Assembly (NCBI GenBank): GCA_017545245.1
Contig: JAFWPB010000007.1
Coordinates: 100,592 to 164,591 of the forward strand
Direction: 5' to 3'
Source of the DNA: Clostridiales bacterium
Lineage (GTDB): Bacteria > Bacillota > Clostridia > Saccharofermentanales > Saccharofermentanaceae
DNA length: 64,000 nt
Below are positions 35,762 through 43,821 of the stretch, one piece after another. Each line of letters starts with the position of its first letter. Position 1 is the stretch's first letter. The position numbers were made by a program, and so were the translations under genes. The notes under the pieces were generated by a model that was not told the origin of the DNA, did no database searches, and saw only the letters and a program-made list of their open reading frames with translations.

Positions 35762-36631
35762 ATGTATAAAATCGTAACAAAACGCCAACTCAACGAAGCC
35801 GTGACTCTCATGGAGGTTGAGGCTCCCTACATTGCTGCAAAAGCGAAGGCCGGGCAGTTTATCATCTTCCGCATCGACCAATATGGCGAGCGCATCCCTC
35901 TGACGATCGCGGACCACGATGCCGAAAAAGGCACCGTGACGATCATTTTCCAGGCGGTCGGCAGCTCGACAAAAGCACTTGCCCAGTTGAATGAGGGCGA
36001 TTACATCCTTGATTTCGTAGGCCCTCTCGGACGCGCGACAGAGATCGAGGGGTATAAGAACGTTTGCGTGATCGGCGGCGGCGTAGGATGCGCGATCGCT
36101 TATCCTTCGGCAAAAGCACTGCACGAGGCAGGTGCACACGTAGATATGATCGCCGGTTTCCGTAACAAGGACATCGTCATTCTCGAAGACGAGATGCGTG
36201 CTGTCTGCGACAACCTCTACGTCACGACTGATGATGGCTCCTATGGTGAAAAGGGCTTTGTAACCAACAAACTCCAGGCTCTGATCGATGCCGGAAACCA
36301 GTACGATCTGGTTATTGCGATCGGACCGATCCCGATGATGAAATTCCTCTGCGAGGTCACCCGTCCATACGGCATCAAGACGATCGTCAGCCTGAACCCG
36401 ATCATGATCGACGGTACGGGAATGTGCGGCGGCTGCCGTGTTACCGTTGGCGGCAAGATCCGGTTTGCCTGTGTAGATGGCCCGGATTTTGACGGACATG
36501 AAGTAGACTTCGATGAACTGACAAGAAGGAATTCTTACTATAAAACACAGGAGCGCGAACGTGCCAGCCACGAATGCCGAATCCTGAAAATGGGCGAAGA
36601 AGCGGAAGCTTCCGAATCAAAGGAGGTATGA
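35762..36631 (+). CDS. nfnA: Ferredoxin:NADP oxidoreductase subunit NfnA (sulfide dehydrogenase beta-like)
   Basis: This is the small subunit of the electron-bifurcating NAD-dependent reduced ferredoxin:NADP oxidoreductase. The 289-residue product has an FAD domain (GQFIIFRIDQYGERIPLTIAD, ~25-95), an NAD-binding domain (VCVIGGGVGCAIAYPSAKAL, ~100) and a C-terminal [2Fe-2S] site (GTGMCGGCRVTVGG, then RFACVDGP). The start MYKIVTKRQL matches the family; an in-frame GTG 9 bases upstream is less likely. nfnB follows after 4 bp. The complex balances NADH, NADPH and ferredoxin in fermentation. Confidence 0.93.
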   Translation: MYKIVTKRQLNEAVTLMEVEAPYIAAKAKAGQFIIFRIDQYGERIPLTIADHDAEKGTVTIIFQAVGSSTKALAQLNEGDYILDFVGPLGRATEIEGYKNVCVIGGGVGCAIAYPSAKALHEAGAHVDMIAGFRNKDIVILEDEMRAVCDNLYVTTDDGSYGEKGFVTNKLQALIDAGNQYDLVIAIGPIPMMKFLCEVTRPYGIKTIVSLNPIMIDGTGMCGGCRVTVGGKIRFACVDGPDFDGHEVDFDELTRRNSYYKTQERERASHECRILKMGEEAEASESKEV

Positions 36632-36635
36632 AACC

Positions 36636-38030
36636 ATGGCGAATCTCTCATTAACGAAAGTTCCAATGCCGGAGCAGAAGCCGGAAGAACGTATTACGAA
36701 TTTTGATGAAGTCGCACTTGGCTATACCGTCGAACAGGCCAAAGAAGAAGCGACCCGTTGCCTGAACTGCAAAAACCATCCCTGCGTAAGCGGATGCCCG
36801 GTCAATGTAAGGATCCCGGAATTCATCGCCAAAGTCGCAGCAGGAGAATTTGAAGAAGCATATAAGATCATCGCATCGACAAACTGTCTGCCGGCAGTCT
36901 GCGGACGTGTCTGCACACAGGAAAGCCAGTGCGAGAGCAAGTGCGTACGCGGAGCCAAAGGCGAGAGTGTCGGAATCGGACGTCTCGAGCGTTTCGTTGC
37001 CGACTATCACATGGCAAATGCTGCTGAAGCACCTGTTGTTCCTGAGAAAAACGGCCACCGTGTAGCCGTAGTCGGATCCGGTCCTTCCGGTCTGACCTGC
37101 GCAGGTGACCTTGCCCGCCTCGGATACAGCGTCACTGTTTTCGAAGCTTTCCACAAGGCCGGCGGCGTACTGGTCTATGGTATCCCGGAGTTCCGTCTCC
37201 CGAAGGCGATCGTACAAAAAGAAGTCGACAATCTCGAAGCTTTGGGTGTAGAGATGCGGACAAACTTTGTTATCGGCAAAACTCTCACCGTCGACGAGCT
37301 TTTCGCAGAGGGTTATGAAGCGATTTTTATCGGATCTGGCGCCGGTCTTCCGTCTTTCATGGGCATTGAAGGCGAATCCTTGATCGGTGTTTACTCCGCC
37401 AACGAGTACCTCACCCGTGTGAACCTCATGAAGGCTTACAGCAAAGAGTACGATACCCCGATCCGTCAGAGCAAGGCTGTCGCCGTTGTCGGCGGTGGTA
37501 ACGTTGCGATGGACTCCGCCCGTACCGCGAAGCGTCTCGGTGCAGAAAAAGTCTACATCGTATACCGTCGTTCCGAAGAGGAAATGCCGGCACGTGCCGA
37601 AGAAGTCCACCATGCGAAGGAAGAAGGCATCGAGTTCATGTGCCTCAATAATCCTACCCGCATCCTCGGTACCGAGGGCGGTGAAGTTCGCGCTATCGAA
37701 GTCCTGTCCATGGAACTTGGCGAGCCAGATGCTTCCGGAAGAAGAAAGCCTATTGCGATTTCGGGTTCTGAACACGAGATCGAAGTCGATACTGTCATCA
37801 TGGCAATCGGTACTTCCCCGAACCCGCTGATCCGCAGCACCACAGAAGGTCTGGATGCCACATCCCGCGGCTGCCTCATCGCGGATGAAACCATGGCCAC
37901 GACCCGTCCGGGCGTCTATGCCGGCGGCGATGCCGTGACCGGAGCGGCAACCGTTATCCTCGCAATGGGTGCCGGAAAGAAGGCGGCAGTGTCGATCGAT
38001 AAGTACATCAAAGAAAAGAATGAGGGCTGA
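36636..38030 (+). CDS. nfnB: NfnB, NADPH-binding large subunit (glutamate synthase small-subunit family)
   Basis: The 464-residue iron-sulfur flavoprotein carries an N-terminal domain with Cys motifs for two [4Fe-4S] clusters (CLNCKNHPCVSGCP at ~42-55 and CLPAVCGRVC with CESKC at ~88-108). These are followed by FAD (VGSGPSGLTCAGDLA, ~146) and NADPH (VVGGGNVAMDSARTA, ~285) Rossmann motifs and the C-terminal GVYAGGDAVTGAATVILAMG. It is often annotated as NADPH-dependent glutamate synthase, but pairing with nfnA marks it as transhydrogenase. AGGAGG overlaps the nfnA stop. The next gene starts 6 bp later. Confidence 0.93.
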   Translation: MANLSLTKVPMPEQKPEERITNFDEVALGYTVEQAKEEATRCLNCKNHPCVSGCPVNVRIPEFIAKVAAGEFEEAYKIIASTNCLPAVCGRVCTQESQCESKCVRGAKGESVGIGRLERFVADYHMANAAEAPVVPEKNGHRVAVVGSGPSGLTCAGDLARLGYSVTVFEAFHKAGGVLVYGIPEFRLPKAIVQKEVDNLEALGVEMRTNFVIGKTLTVDELFAEGYEAIFIGSGAGLPSFMGIEGESLIGVYSANEYLTRVNLMKAYSKEYDTPIRQSKAVAVVGGGNVAMDSARTAKRLGAEKVYIVYRRSEEEMPARAEEVHHAKEEGIEFMCLNNPTRILGTEGGEVRAIEVLSMELGEPDASGRRKPIAISGSEHEIEVDTVIMAIGTSPNPLIRSTTEGLDATSRGCLIADETMATTRPGVYAGGDAVTGAATVILAMGAGKKAAVSIDKYIKEKNEG

Positions 38031-38036
38031 TCCGAC

Positions 38037-39002
38037 GTGAAGATCGTAGTTTTAGATGGATATACATTAAACCCGGGCGACATCTCCTGGGCTCCTTTTG
38101 AAGTGCTCGGCGAGCTGGTCGTGTATGACTATACCGCACCGGACGAGATCTTTTCCCGTCTGGAAGGCTGTTCCGTGTGTCTCACAAACAAGACCTGCTT
38201 CCCGCGTGAAGTCCTCGAAAAGCTCCCCGATCTCCGTTATATCGGATGTCTCTCGACCGGCTATAATGTCGTCGATATCGAATATGCACATGAACACGGC
38301 ATCACCGTGACAAACATTCCGGAGTATGCAACTTTTGCAACTGCTCAGATGACGATCGCCCTGATCCTGGAAATCTGCAACAAAGTCGGTCATCACAGTG
38401 ATCTCGTGCACGATGGCACCTGGACAAAGAACAGGGACTTCTGTTTCTGGGATGGATCGCTCACTGAGCTTTACGGAAAAACACTCGGTCTTTTCGGATT
38501 TGGAAAGATCGCTTCCCGCGTGTCGAAGATCGCGTCGGCACTGGGCATGCATGTCCTCGCCTGCCGCCGTTCGGAAGTTACTAAAGCAATGCGCGAAGCA
38601 GATCCGCAAGTCACGTTTGTTGACGCGGATACCCTCTTTGCCGAGTCGGATATCATCTCCTTTCACTGCCCGCTTACCGCGGATACAAAAGGACTGGTCA
38701 CCGGTTCTGTCATCGCGGAAATGAAGGATGGTGTGATCCTGATCAACACCTCCCGCGGTCCGGTCCTCGACGAAGCCGCAGTAGCTTCTGCCCTCATCTC
38801 CGGCAAGATCGCCGCGCTCGGCGCCGACGTCGTCAGCATCGAGCCGATCAAGGGAGACAATCCCCTTCTCACCGCACCCAACACCTATCTCACCCCGCAC
38901 ATCGCGTGGGCACCTTTTGAGACAAGAAAACGCTTGATGAAAGTTGCCGCGGAGAACCTTTCCGCTTACCTTGGCGGCGAACCTGTTAATGTGGTTTCGT
39001 AA
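38037..39002 (+). CDS. D-2-hydroxyacid dehydrogenase (glycerate dehydrogenase-like)
   Basis: The 321-residue NAD(P)-dependent enzyme of the D-isomer 2-hydroxyacid dehydrogenase family interconverts 2-hydroxy and 2-oxo acids. Motifs are LFGFGKIASRVSKIA (nucleotide-binding, ~150), LINTSRGPVLDE with the catalytic Arg (~235), the Glu of SIEPI (~263) and PHIAWAP with the catalytic His (~285). Similarity in the N-terminal part (MKIVVLDGYTLNPGDISW) points to glycerate or hydroxypyruvate as substrate. The GTG start follows nfnB by 6 bp with GAGGG upstream, so it is probably co-transcribed and uses the NfnAB-linked nucleotide pool. Confidence 0.88.
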   Translation: MKIVVLDGYTLNPGDISWAPFEVLGELVVYDYTAPDEIFSRLEGCSVCLTNKTCFPREVLEKLPDLRYIGCLSTGYNVVDIEYAHEHGITVTNIPEYATFATAQMTIALILEICNKVGHHSDLVHDGTWTKNRDFCFWDGSLTELYGKTLGLFGFGKIASRVSKIASALGMHVLACRRSEVTKAMREADPQVTFVDADTLFAESDIISFHCPLTADTKGLVTGSVIAEMKDGVILINTSRGPVLDEAAVASALISGKIAALGADVVSIEPIKGDNPLLTAPNTYLTPHIAWAPFETRKRLMKVAAENLSAYLGGEPVNVVS

Positions 39003-39081
39003 TCCTCTCTCTTTTCCTTCGAATCCCACACGCCGTGCAGGAAGGAACTCGATCCGCGCTAACGTCTGCTTTTTCAAGAGT

Positions 39082-39117
39082 CCTTGTCGCAAACGCGAAT
39101 ACCAGATTCCCGACTTA
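39082..39117. repeat. Solo degenerate TAAGTCG-type unit downstream of the dehydrogenase
   Basis: A ~35-bp unit ends in CGACTTA (39111-39117) and begins with a degraded TTGTCG half-site. Its interior (CAAACGCGAATACCAGATT) resembles the units of elements A-C. An AAAAGCACT motif (minus strand) lies 105 bp further at 39222-39230. The rest of 39003-39255 shows no gene. Confidence 0.5.
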
Positions 39118-39255
39118 TGAAGAGAGTTTATCTGAATACACGCTTGCCATGTTTGGCAATCCTCGTGGTATGTGGTATCCTTATACAAGTTTGTCATAGA
39201 AAAACGACGAAGCACCGGTCAAGTGCTTTTACATCAATAATCAAAGGAGTCTTTT

Positions 39256-39720
39256 ATGCTCAAAAATACACTTTATGTGTTCCTTATATCCATGGTCCCG
39301 ATCATCGAGCTGCGTGGCAGCATTCCTACCGGCGCGGCGCTTGGTCTTCCTTGGTACATAACGATTACGGTTTCGATCATCGGCAACCTGCTGCCGGTGC
39401 CGTTCATCCTTCTTTTCGTCAAGAAGGTCTTCGACTGGATGAGAAAGTATCCGAAGCTCAAGAAGATCGTTGATTTCTGTGAAAACAAATTCGCCAAGAA
39501 GGTCGCCAAGGCAGGTAATACTGCATTCTGGACACTGGTCGGATTCATCGCCATTCCGCTCCCGGGCACTGGCGCCTGGACAGGAAGCGGTATTGCCGCC
39601 ATCTGCGAAGTGCCTTTTAAGAAAGGCATCCTCGCCGCCATCATCGGCGTCGTGATCGCTGCTGTTGTTGTCACACTTATTGCATATGGCGCACTGGCCG
39701 GTCTGAGCTTCCTGCTGTAA
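39256..39720 (+). CDS. Small multidrug export family membrane protein (COG2426-like)
   Basis: The 154-residue membrane protein has about four hydrophobic segments. The conserved IELRGSIPTGAALGLPW at ~18-34, and the second re-entrant-like motif GFIAIPLPGTGAWTGSGIAA (~95-115), are hallmarks of the small multidrug export family, distantly related to DedA proteins. AAAGGAG precedes the ATG. The actual substrate is unverified in this family. It stands apart from the dehydrogenase by 253 bp and is followed by element B. Confidence 0.85.
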   Translation: MLKNTLYVFLISMVPIIELRGSIPTGAALGLPWYITITVSIIGNLLPVPFILLFVKKVFDWMRKYPKLKKIVDFCENKFAKKVAKAGNTAFWTLVGFIAIPLPGTGAWTGSGIAAICEVPFKKGILAAIIGVVIAAVVVTLIAYGALAGLSFLL

Positions 39721-39751
39721 ATCCTTTCTTCAAATCAAAATCAACAACAAG

Positions 39752-40146
39752 GGGGCGCCTCAAAGGTGATGCGAATCACTTTTGAGATGCCTCATTCATT
39801 TATGCCACATTTGATAAGCGCATAAGTCGGAAATCCAGATTTGACCGTTTGCGACTTACCTTCAAGTGGCATTTCCGCCAAAAATGCCGAAGATGGAGAA
39901 AATGGCGGTATTTTCTGCCACTTTTGAAGTGAATTTTTTGACATTTACCGCCCTAAAAACACTTTACCTTGAGTTTGGCGGTAATGAAGCTTGAATTGTC
40001 AAAGATTTTACCGCCAAATAGCAAGTTTCAGACATTTAGGCGGTAATGACCCTCCGAGCGATATGAAAGCAAAGGATGTAGGTGCCACCTTGATGCATAC
40101 AAAGAGGGTCGCCTCTCCGCGAATGAAATCACTTTTGAGCCCACCT
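39752..40146. repeat. Gene-end element B: phased palindrome array with TTACCGCC half-sites
   Basis: This ~395-bp element lies between the small membrane protein and the HTH gene; I see no ORF. It opens with a hairpin (39752-39793, GGCGCCTCAAAGGTGAT against ATCACTTTTGAGATGCC), then a 36-bp TAAGTCG...CGACTTA unit (39823-39858). Three 39-40 bp units follow with a different half-site: 39872-39911 (TTTCCGCC...GGCGGTAT), 39945-39984 and 40008-40046 (TTACCGCC...GGCGGTAA). Centre-to-centre steps are about 51, 73 and 62.5 bp. The right end (40105-40146) again carries a CTCAAAAGTGATTT sequence in inverted orientation. Confidence 0.75.
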
Positions 40147-40211
40147 TAGTATCATTTTGCAGCAATGTGATAAAATACTATTGTAAAAAACTTATTGTAG
40201 TGGGGAATAAT

Positions 40212-40631
40212 ATGGTTGGGGATCAAATAAGAAAGATTCGAGAATGCAAAGGTCTTTCTCAACAGGATCTTGCTAACAAGATGGGCATATCTCGTCAAAC
40301 ACTGAGCAAGATTGAAAACGGCAAGCAATCTGTCGGACAAAAAATGATTTTTGAAGCAGCAAGTGCACTCGATATTGATTATCGGGTCTTAGTTGCTTTT
40401 GACTCATCCCAGGCTGAAGCACTATTAGGAGACTCAGTTGATCGTGTGAATCAATCTGCTTTGGCAATACTTGATAAGACGTCCAGTTTGAAATACGCAA
40501 GTCAATATTCGGACAAATCCTTGGTGCTGAAAAGAATGAAGAAGACTAAGTTAACTCTGATAGTGTTTTTCTCCATACTCATAGCACTCGAGAGTTTGAT
40601 ACTATTTGAGCTCGAGATTCATAATCGATAG
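40212..40631 (+). CDS. XRE-family HTH protein with C-terminal membrane segment
   Basis: The 139-residue protein has an N-terminal helix-turn-helix of the Cro/C1 type (~1-62, IRKIRECKGLSQQDLANKMG and ISRQTLSKIENGKQSV) and one hydrophobic segment near the end (~112-132). The ATG at 40212 is preferred over an upstream GTG because it begins the HTH domain and follows GGGG. The gene is AT-richer than its left-hand neighbours. It is followed after 10 bp by a second HTH-membrane gene. Such membrane-tethered regulators often sense an extracytoplasmic signal; targets are unknown. Confidence 0.8.
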   Translation: MVGDQIRKIRECKGLSQQDLANKMGISRQTLSKIENGKQSVGQKMIFEAASALDIDYRVLVAFDSSQAEALLGDSVDRVNQSALAILDKTSSLKYASQYSDKSLVLKRMKKTKLTLIVFFSILIALESLILFELEIHNR

Positions 40632-40641
40632 AAGGTTTATT

Positions 40642-41181
40642 ATGGACGATAATAACTATTCCGTTATAGGAAGAAACATCAAGAATCTGAGGATTCGAAA
40701 AAAAATGACACAGGAAGAGCTTGGTGCAGCAACACTGACTTGTCGCAGTACAGTTTCTTTATGGGAGAGAGGAGAAAAACGTCCTAGCAAGGAGGATATG
40801 TCGAGATTGACGGAAGTATTCGGAGTAAGTGTTGAATCACTAACCTCTGATAATGATGCTGATAATGCCTCTGAAACAACTGGAAATAACACTTTCCTGG
40901 AGAAAATGGATGAGTCAGCAGAGAATTTGGAAAGAGCACATAAAAAGATGACAGCTTCTATTGATTTCTTGTTTTTCGAAAATCAGCAAAAAGCTATGTT
41001 GGATGAACAACTCGAGAGAGAAAAAAAAGAAATTGCGCTCATTTGTATAATTGGAATAATCGTTCTTTTGGGAATGTTGTTTTTATATTGCCTCCATGTT
41101 AATCGGACAGATAAAACTGGCCAATTGAAGGAAGGACCTCTGGTTATTGAAATAGTTGATGAGTCTGTTGATATTCCTTGA
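40642..41181 (+). CDS. XRE-family HTH protein with membrane anchor (second of a pair)
   Basis: The 179-residue protein has a Cro/C1-type HTH (~8-65, IKNLRIRKKMTQEELGAATL and TVSLWERGEKRPSKEDM), a charged possibly coiled stretch (~85-135) and a membrane segment (~137-157) ending in a short outside tail. The ATG at 40642 is chosen because GAAGG precedes it; the upstream in-frame start lies inside the previous gene. It shares architecture but little sequence with the preceding gene. The pair probably regulates the secreted-protein genes that follow, which is inference from position. Confidence 0.8.
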   Translation: MDDNNYSVIGRNIKNLRIRKKMTQEELGAATLTCRSTVSLWERGEKRPSKEDMSRLTEVFGVSVESLTSDNDADNASETTGNNTFLEKMDESAENLERAHKKMTASIDFLFFENQQKAMLDEQLEREKKEIALICIIGIIVLLGMLFLYCLHVNRTDKTGQLKEGPLVIEIVDESVDIP

Positions 41182-41295
41182 TCTCAAAAAAAGAATAATG
41201 TAAAGCGATTTTTCACATAATGATTTTGCTTTTTTGTATTGAGAGCATTATACTTGGGCAACAGTTTTATTATGCACAGATAAGGAGGCGATCGC

Positions 41296-41907
41296 ATGAA
41301 TTTAAAATGCGGAATAATTAAGAGATTGGAGATCCTTTTGGTATTTTTTACCATGTCATTCGTACTACTTACTAATAGTGTTCAAACTGCAATTGCCACA
41401 AGCAACAGCCCATTTAGTCTAATTGATTATGTTTCGACTCATGAGATTAGTTCTTTGTCAGACTTTAATGAAGTACTTGAACATTATTGTAACCGGTACT
41501 ATGAGCCTTTCTTTGTAGAAAACGAAGTATTTTTTCAACTGGATATAGATACTACTAATAATCTGGTTATTATTTCAGTCATCGAAGACTTGCCTTGTAA
41601 TCGTGACACCAAAACTGCTCGTGGTACAAAAAAGTATTATTCAGATGATGGTGCCGTAGCTTTTACTGTTTCCGTGGAAGGAAGGTTTGGATACTCATAT
41701 ACACAAAGTACTGCTTTATCGGTTACAGGTTCCTTCTCCCCTGCACCATTGTCGCTTTGGACAAGCACACCAACTTTGACCAGTGGAAACTTTTCACCAA
41801 CACTTGCTTATGTCAAAATCTATGGCACTGCAACTTGTTTGCTAAACACACAGTTCTATTCAATTACACTGATGTGTGACAACTATGGAAACATCACGGG
41901 CAATTAA
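41296..41907 (+). CDS. Secreted protein of unknown function
   Basis: The 203-residue protein has a basic, hydrophobic N-terminus (signal peptide to about ATS, residue 36). The mature part contains TARGTKKYYSDDGAVAFTVS, VEGRFGYSYTQSTA and a C-terminal TATCLLNTQFYSITLMCDN. This resembles small beta-rich secreted proteins of Bacillota with a YY...G, V.G.F.Y and single-Cys pattern, but I cannot name a family. TAAGGAGG lies 9 bases before the ATG. The region is AT-rich and lies downstream of the paired HTH-membrane genes. Confidence 0.6.
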   Translation: MNLKCGIIKRLEILLVFFTMSFVLLTNSVQTAIATSNSPFSLIDYVSTHEISSLSDFNEVLEHYCNRYYEPFFVENEVFFQLDIDTTNNLVIISVIEDLPCNRDTKTARGTKKYYSDDGAVAFTVSVEGRFGYSYTQSTALSVTGSFSPAPLSLWTSTPTLTSGNFSPTLAYVKIYGTATCLLNTQFYSITLMCDNYGNITGN

Positions 41908-42055
41908 CGGATCATAATGTATTTCACAAAGAGAGGCAATCATTAGACACCGGGGAATAGTGCATCATGTAAAGCGAATGATTGCAGAATGCGTTCGATT
42001 TCCCCAAAAGACCGTGGTATTATAAAGCCGTGATGCATCATTAGAACTAAACTCT

Positions 42056-42077
42056 TGAGACATGAATATATGTCTCA
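42056..42077 (+). promoter_or_regulatory. Perfect inverted repeat in the leader of the 142-residue secreted protein
   Basis: TGAGACAT and ATGTCTCA are separated by 6 bases, ending 31 bp before the ATG at 42109. It may be a regulator site or a small leader hairpin. The spacer 41908-42108 otherwise shows no gene. Confidence 0.4.
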
Positions 42078-42108
42078 CATATGTAGATTATTGAAAGGAG
42101 TCGGTCCT

Positions 42109-42537
42109 ATGAGACGTGCTGGTGCTTTATTACTATGTGTACTTACTCTATTCGTAACCATGAATTGCTATACTCGTGACGTTAAGGCAATTTACAGCTA
42201 TATTCACTTTTCTTCTGGCGGAAGCGGATATTCATCTGATGCAGACACAATTTACAATTCTAACCATTCAACATATTATGTCAAATTAGACAGATTCAAG
42301 TTTGGTTCGTATTCGCAGAATGAAATGCCTTCTGGTGGTCTGATATATGCAAGAGCTTACAAAGTAGTGGGGTCACAACTTGAGGCAGCTGGTGATGGTG
42401 CAGCTTTTTCAACAACTGGAAATGGGTATAATTACTATTACTGGAATGGGTATGGTCATGTAAATGATAGTTACAAATTGAAGTCCAATTCGAATGTGAG
42501 CGATTCATGTACAGCTTGTTTCGTTTGGCATGCTTGA
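42109..42537 (+). CDS. Small secreted protein of unknown function
   Basis: The 142-residue product starts at an ATG with AAAGGAG 9 bases upstream; an earlier in-frame start has no such site. A signal peptide (~1-31, ending around VKA) precedes a mature domain rich in Tyr, Ser, Gly and Asn (YSYIHFSSGGSGYSSDADTI, YNYYYWNGYGHVNDSYKL). It ends in CTACFVWHA with a Cys pair. The small size, secretion and aromatic/Gly-rich composition recall secreted bacteriocin-like proteins, but no family motif is certain. It lies 15 bp before the next gene. Confidence 0.55.
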   Translation: MRRAGALLLCVLTLFVTMNCYTRDVKAIYSYIHFSSGGSGYSSDADTIYNSNHSTYYVKLDRFKFGSYSQNEMPSGGLIYARAYKVVGSQLEAAGDGAAFSTTGNGYNYYYWNGYGHVNDSYKLKSNSNVSDSCTACFVWHA

Positions 42538-42552
42538 TAAGGAGCCATTGAA

Positions 42553-43809
42553 GTGAGAAAAAGTCGCGGCTATTCAATCGTTCTTACATCGATACTTCTG
42601 AGTTCTCTGGTAGGATGTTCTAATCAATCCAGTTCAACTAACCGCAGTTTTGAGAGTAGTGCTATCGCGAGAAGCGATAGCACTACTCTTTCTGAATCAT
42701 CAACTTCAGCACCGACTTCAATACAAACACCATCAAACACTGATGTGAACTTATCTGTCAGTGACAACCTTCTTATAGTTAATCATGGTAAAGATAAGGC
42801 AAGTGCTTATAAAGTGAATTGCTACTTTCGTCCGGAAAGATGGGAAGGCAATGACACTTGGAAGAAAAGCTGGATAAGTACAAGCTGGTGTTATGGACAC
42901 ACTTTCAGTTCTAAACTGGAAGAAATACCCAAAGACGCATCAGAATTAGACGGCTGGGTCAATTCGTGTAATACGATATCCTTTTATCAGGCTTCAAAAA
43001 ATATCTTGAACATCGGATCGACTCCTGTTGGAGAGATTCCAGGGATTTCGGATATTCCTTCCGACGTTGTTGATCTTCCTACTAAAAGCGAACTGATCGT
43101 CTATAGGCTAAACCTCGAAACGTATCCTTGGGAACTTGAGTTAAGTGCGAATAAATCCTTCAAAACCTCTCACGCTGATATGTATCATATCTGTTCTTTT
43201 GTAGATGAAATTCCTTGTGGGATTACGGCTTTCTCTTCTTCGGGCGCTATGGGGCTTGGGGTCACCTCATCTGAATATCCAACCTATGAATGGCCGGGTG
43301 TGATGAAACCAGCATCTTGTATTTGGCCGGATGGTCAACAGCAGTATACTAATGGCGATACAATTATTGAAGTAGATGATATTCGGTACAAGATCAAGGA
43401 AACTATTGTGGATCAAGGTGATATTCTCTCTGCTCAGGACTGTCTGAAAGAAGTTTCCAATGCAATCCAATATGACATGACATACTTTACCGATAAGAAT
43501 ATTGAAGTCTATTCAGCAGAACTACGCTATATGCTTCTTCGTGAGCATCCAAGGGTTGAGACGACCTTTAATGGAAAGCGCTGGGTCTGGAACGACGAGG
43601 AAGAGTTCTTCCTGATTCCTGTTTGGGAATATTCCATGATGGTCTGGGGAAACGATTCGATTCAGCAAAACACGAATCAATTGCTCGAACAGAAGTCATA
43701 TCGTTATACAGTCTATATTAATGCATTAACCGGTAAATCCATGTATTCTGACACACATGGTCCTGCAGATCCGGAATACCATCCTTTCCTGTATGACCAC
43801 GAGATATAA
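42553..43809 (+). CDS. Lipoprotein of unknown function
   Basis: The 418-residue protein has a lipoprotein signal peptide (lipobox LVGC, Cys ~22) and a Ser/Thr-rich linker (~23-70). A globular part of about 350 residues follows, with many aromatic residues. I recognise no domain. The GTG start follows AAGGAG by about 8 bases. Within the linker-coding DNA there is a perfect 16-bp inverted repeat (42653-42689). The gene lies between a small secreted protein and a solute-binding lipoprotein with 12-15 bp gaps, so the three are probably one transcript. Confidence 0.7.
   Translation: MRKSRGYSIVLTSILLSSLVGCSNQSSSTNRSFESSAIARSDSTTLSESSTSAPTSIQTPSNTDVNLSVSDNLLIVNHGKDKASAYKVNCYFRPERWEGNDTWKKSWISTSWCYGHTFSSKLEEIPKDASELDGWVNSCNTISFYQASKNILNIGSTPVGEIPGISDIPSDVVDLPTKSELIVYRLNLETYPWELELSANKSFKTSHADMYHICSFVDEIPCGITAFSSSGAMGLGVTSSEYPTYEWPGVMKPASCIWPDGQQQYTNGDTIIEVDDIRYKIKETIVDQGDILSAQDCLKEVSNAIQYDMTYFTDKNIEVYSAELRYMLLREHPRVETTFNGKRWVWNDEEEFFLIPVWEYSMMVWGNDSIQQNTNQLLEQKSYRYTVYINALTGKSMYSDTHGPADPEYHPFLYDHEI
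42653..42689. repeat. Perfect 16-bp inverted repeat inside the lipoprotein coding region
   Basis: AGAGTAGTGCTATCGC and its exact complement flank the 5-base loop GAGAA. In the mRNA this is a very stable hairpin about 100 nt after the start codon, in the stretch coding the Ser-rich linker after the lipobox. Confidence 0.85.
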
Positions 43810-43821
43810 GAGAGATCGTTT

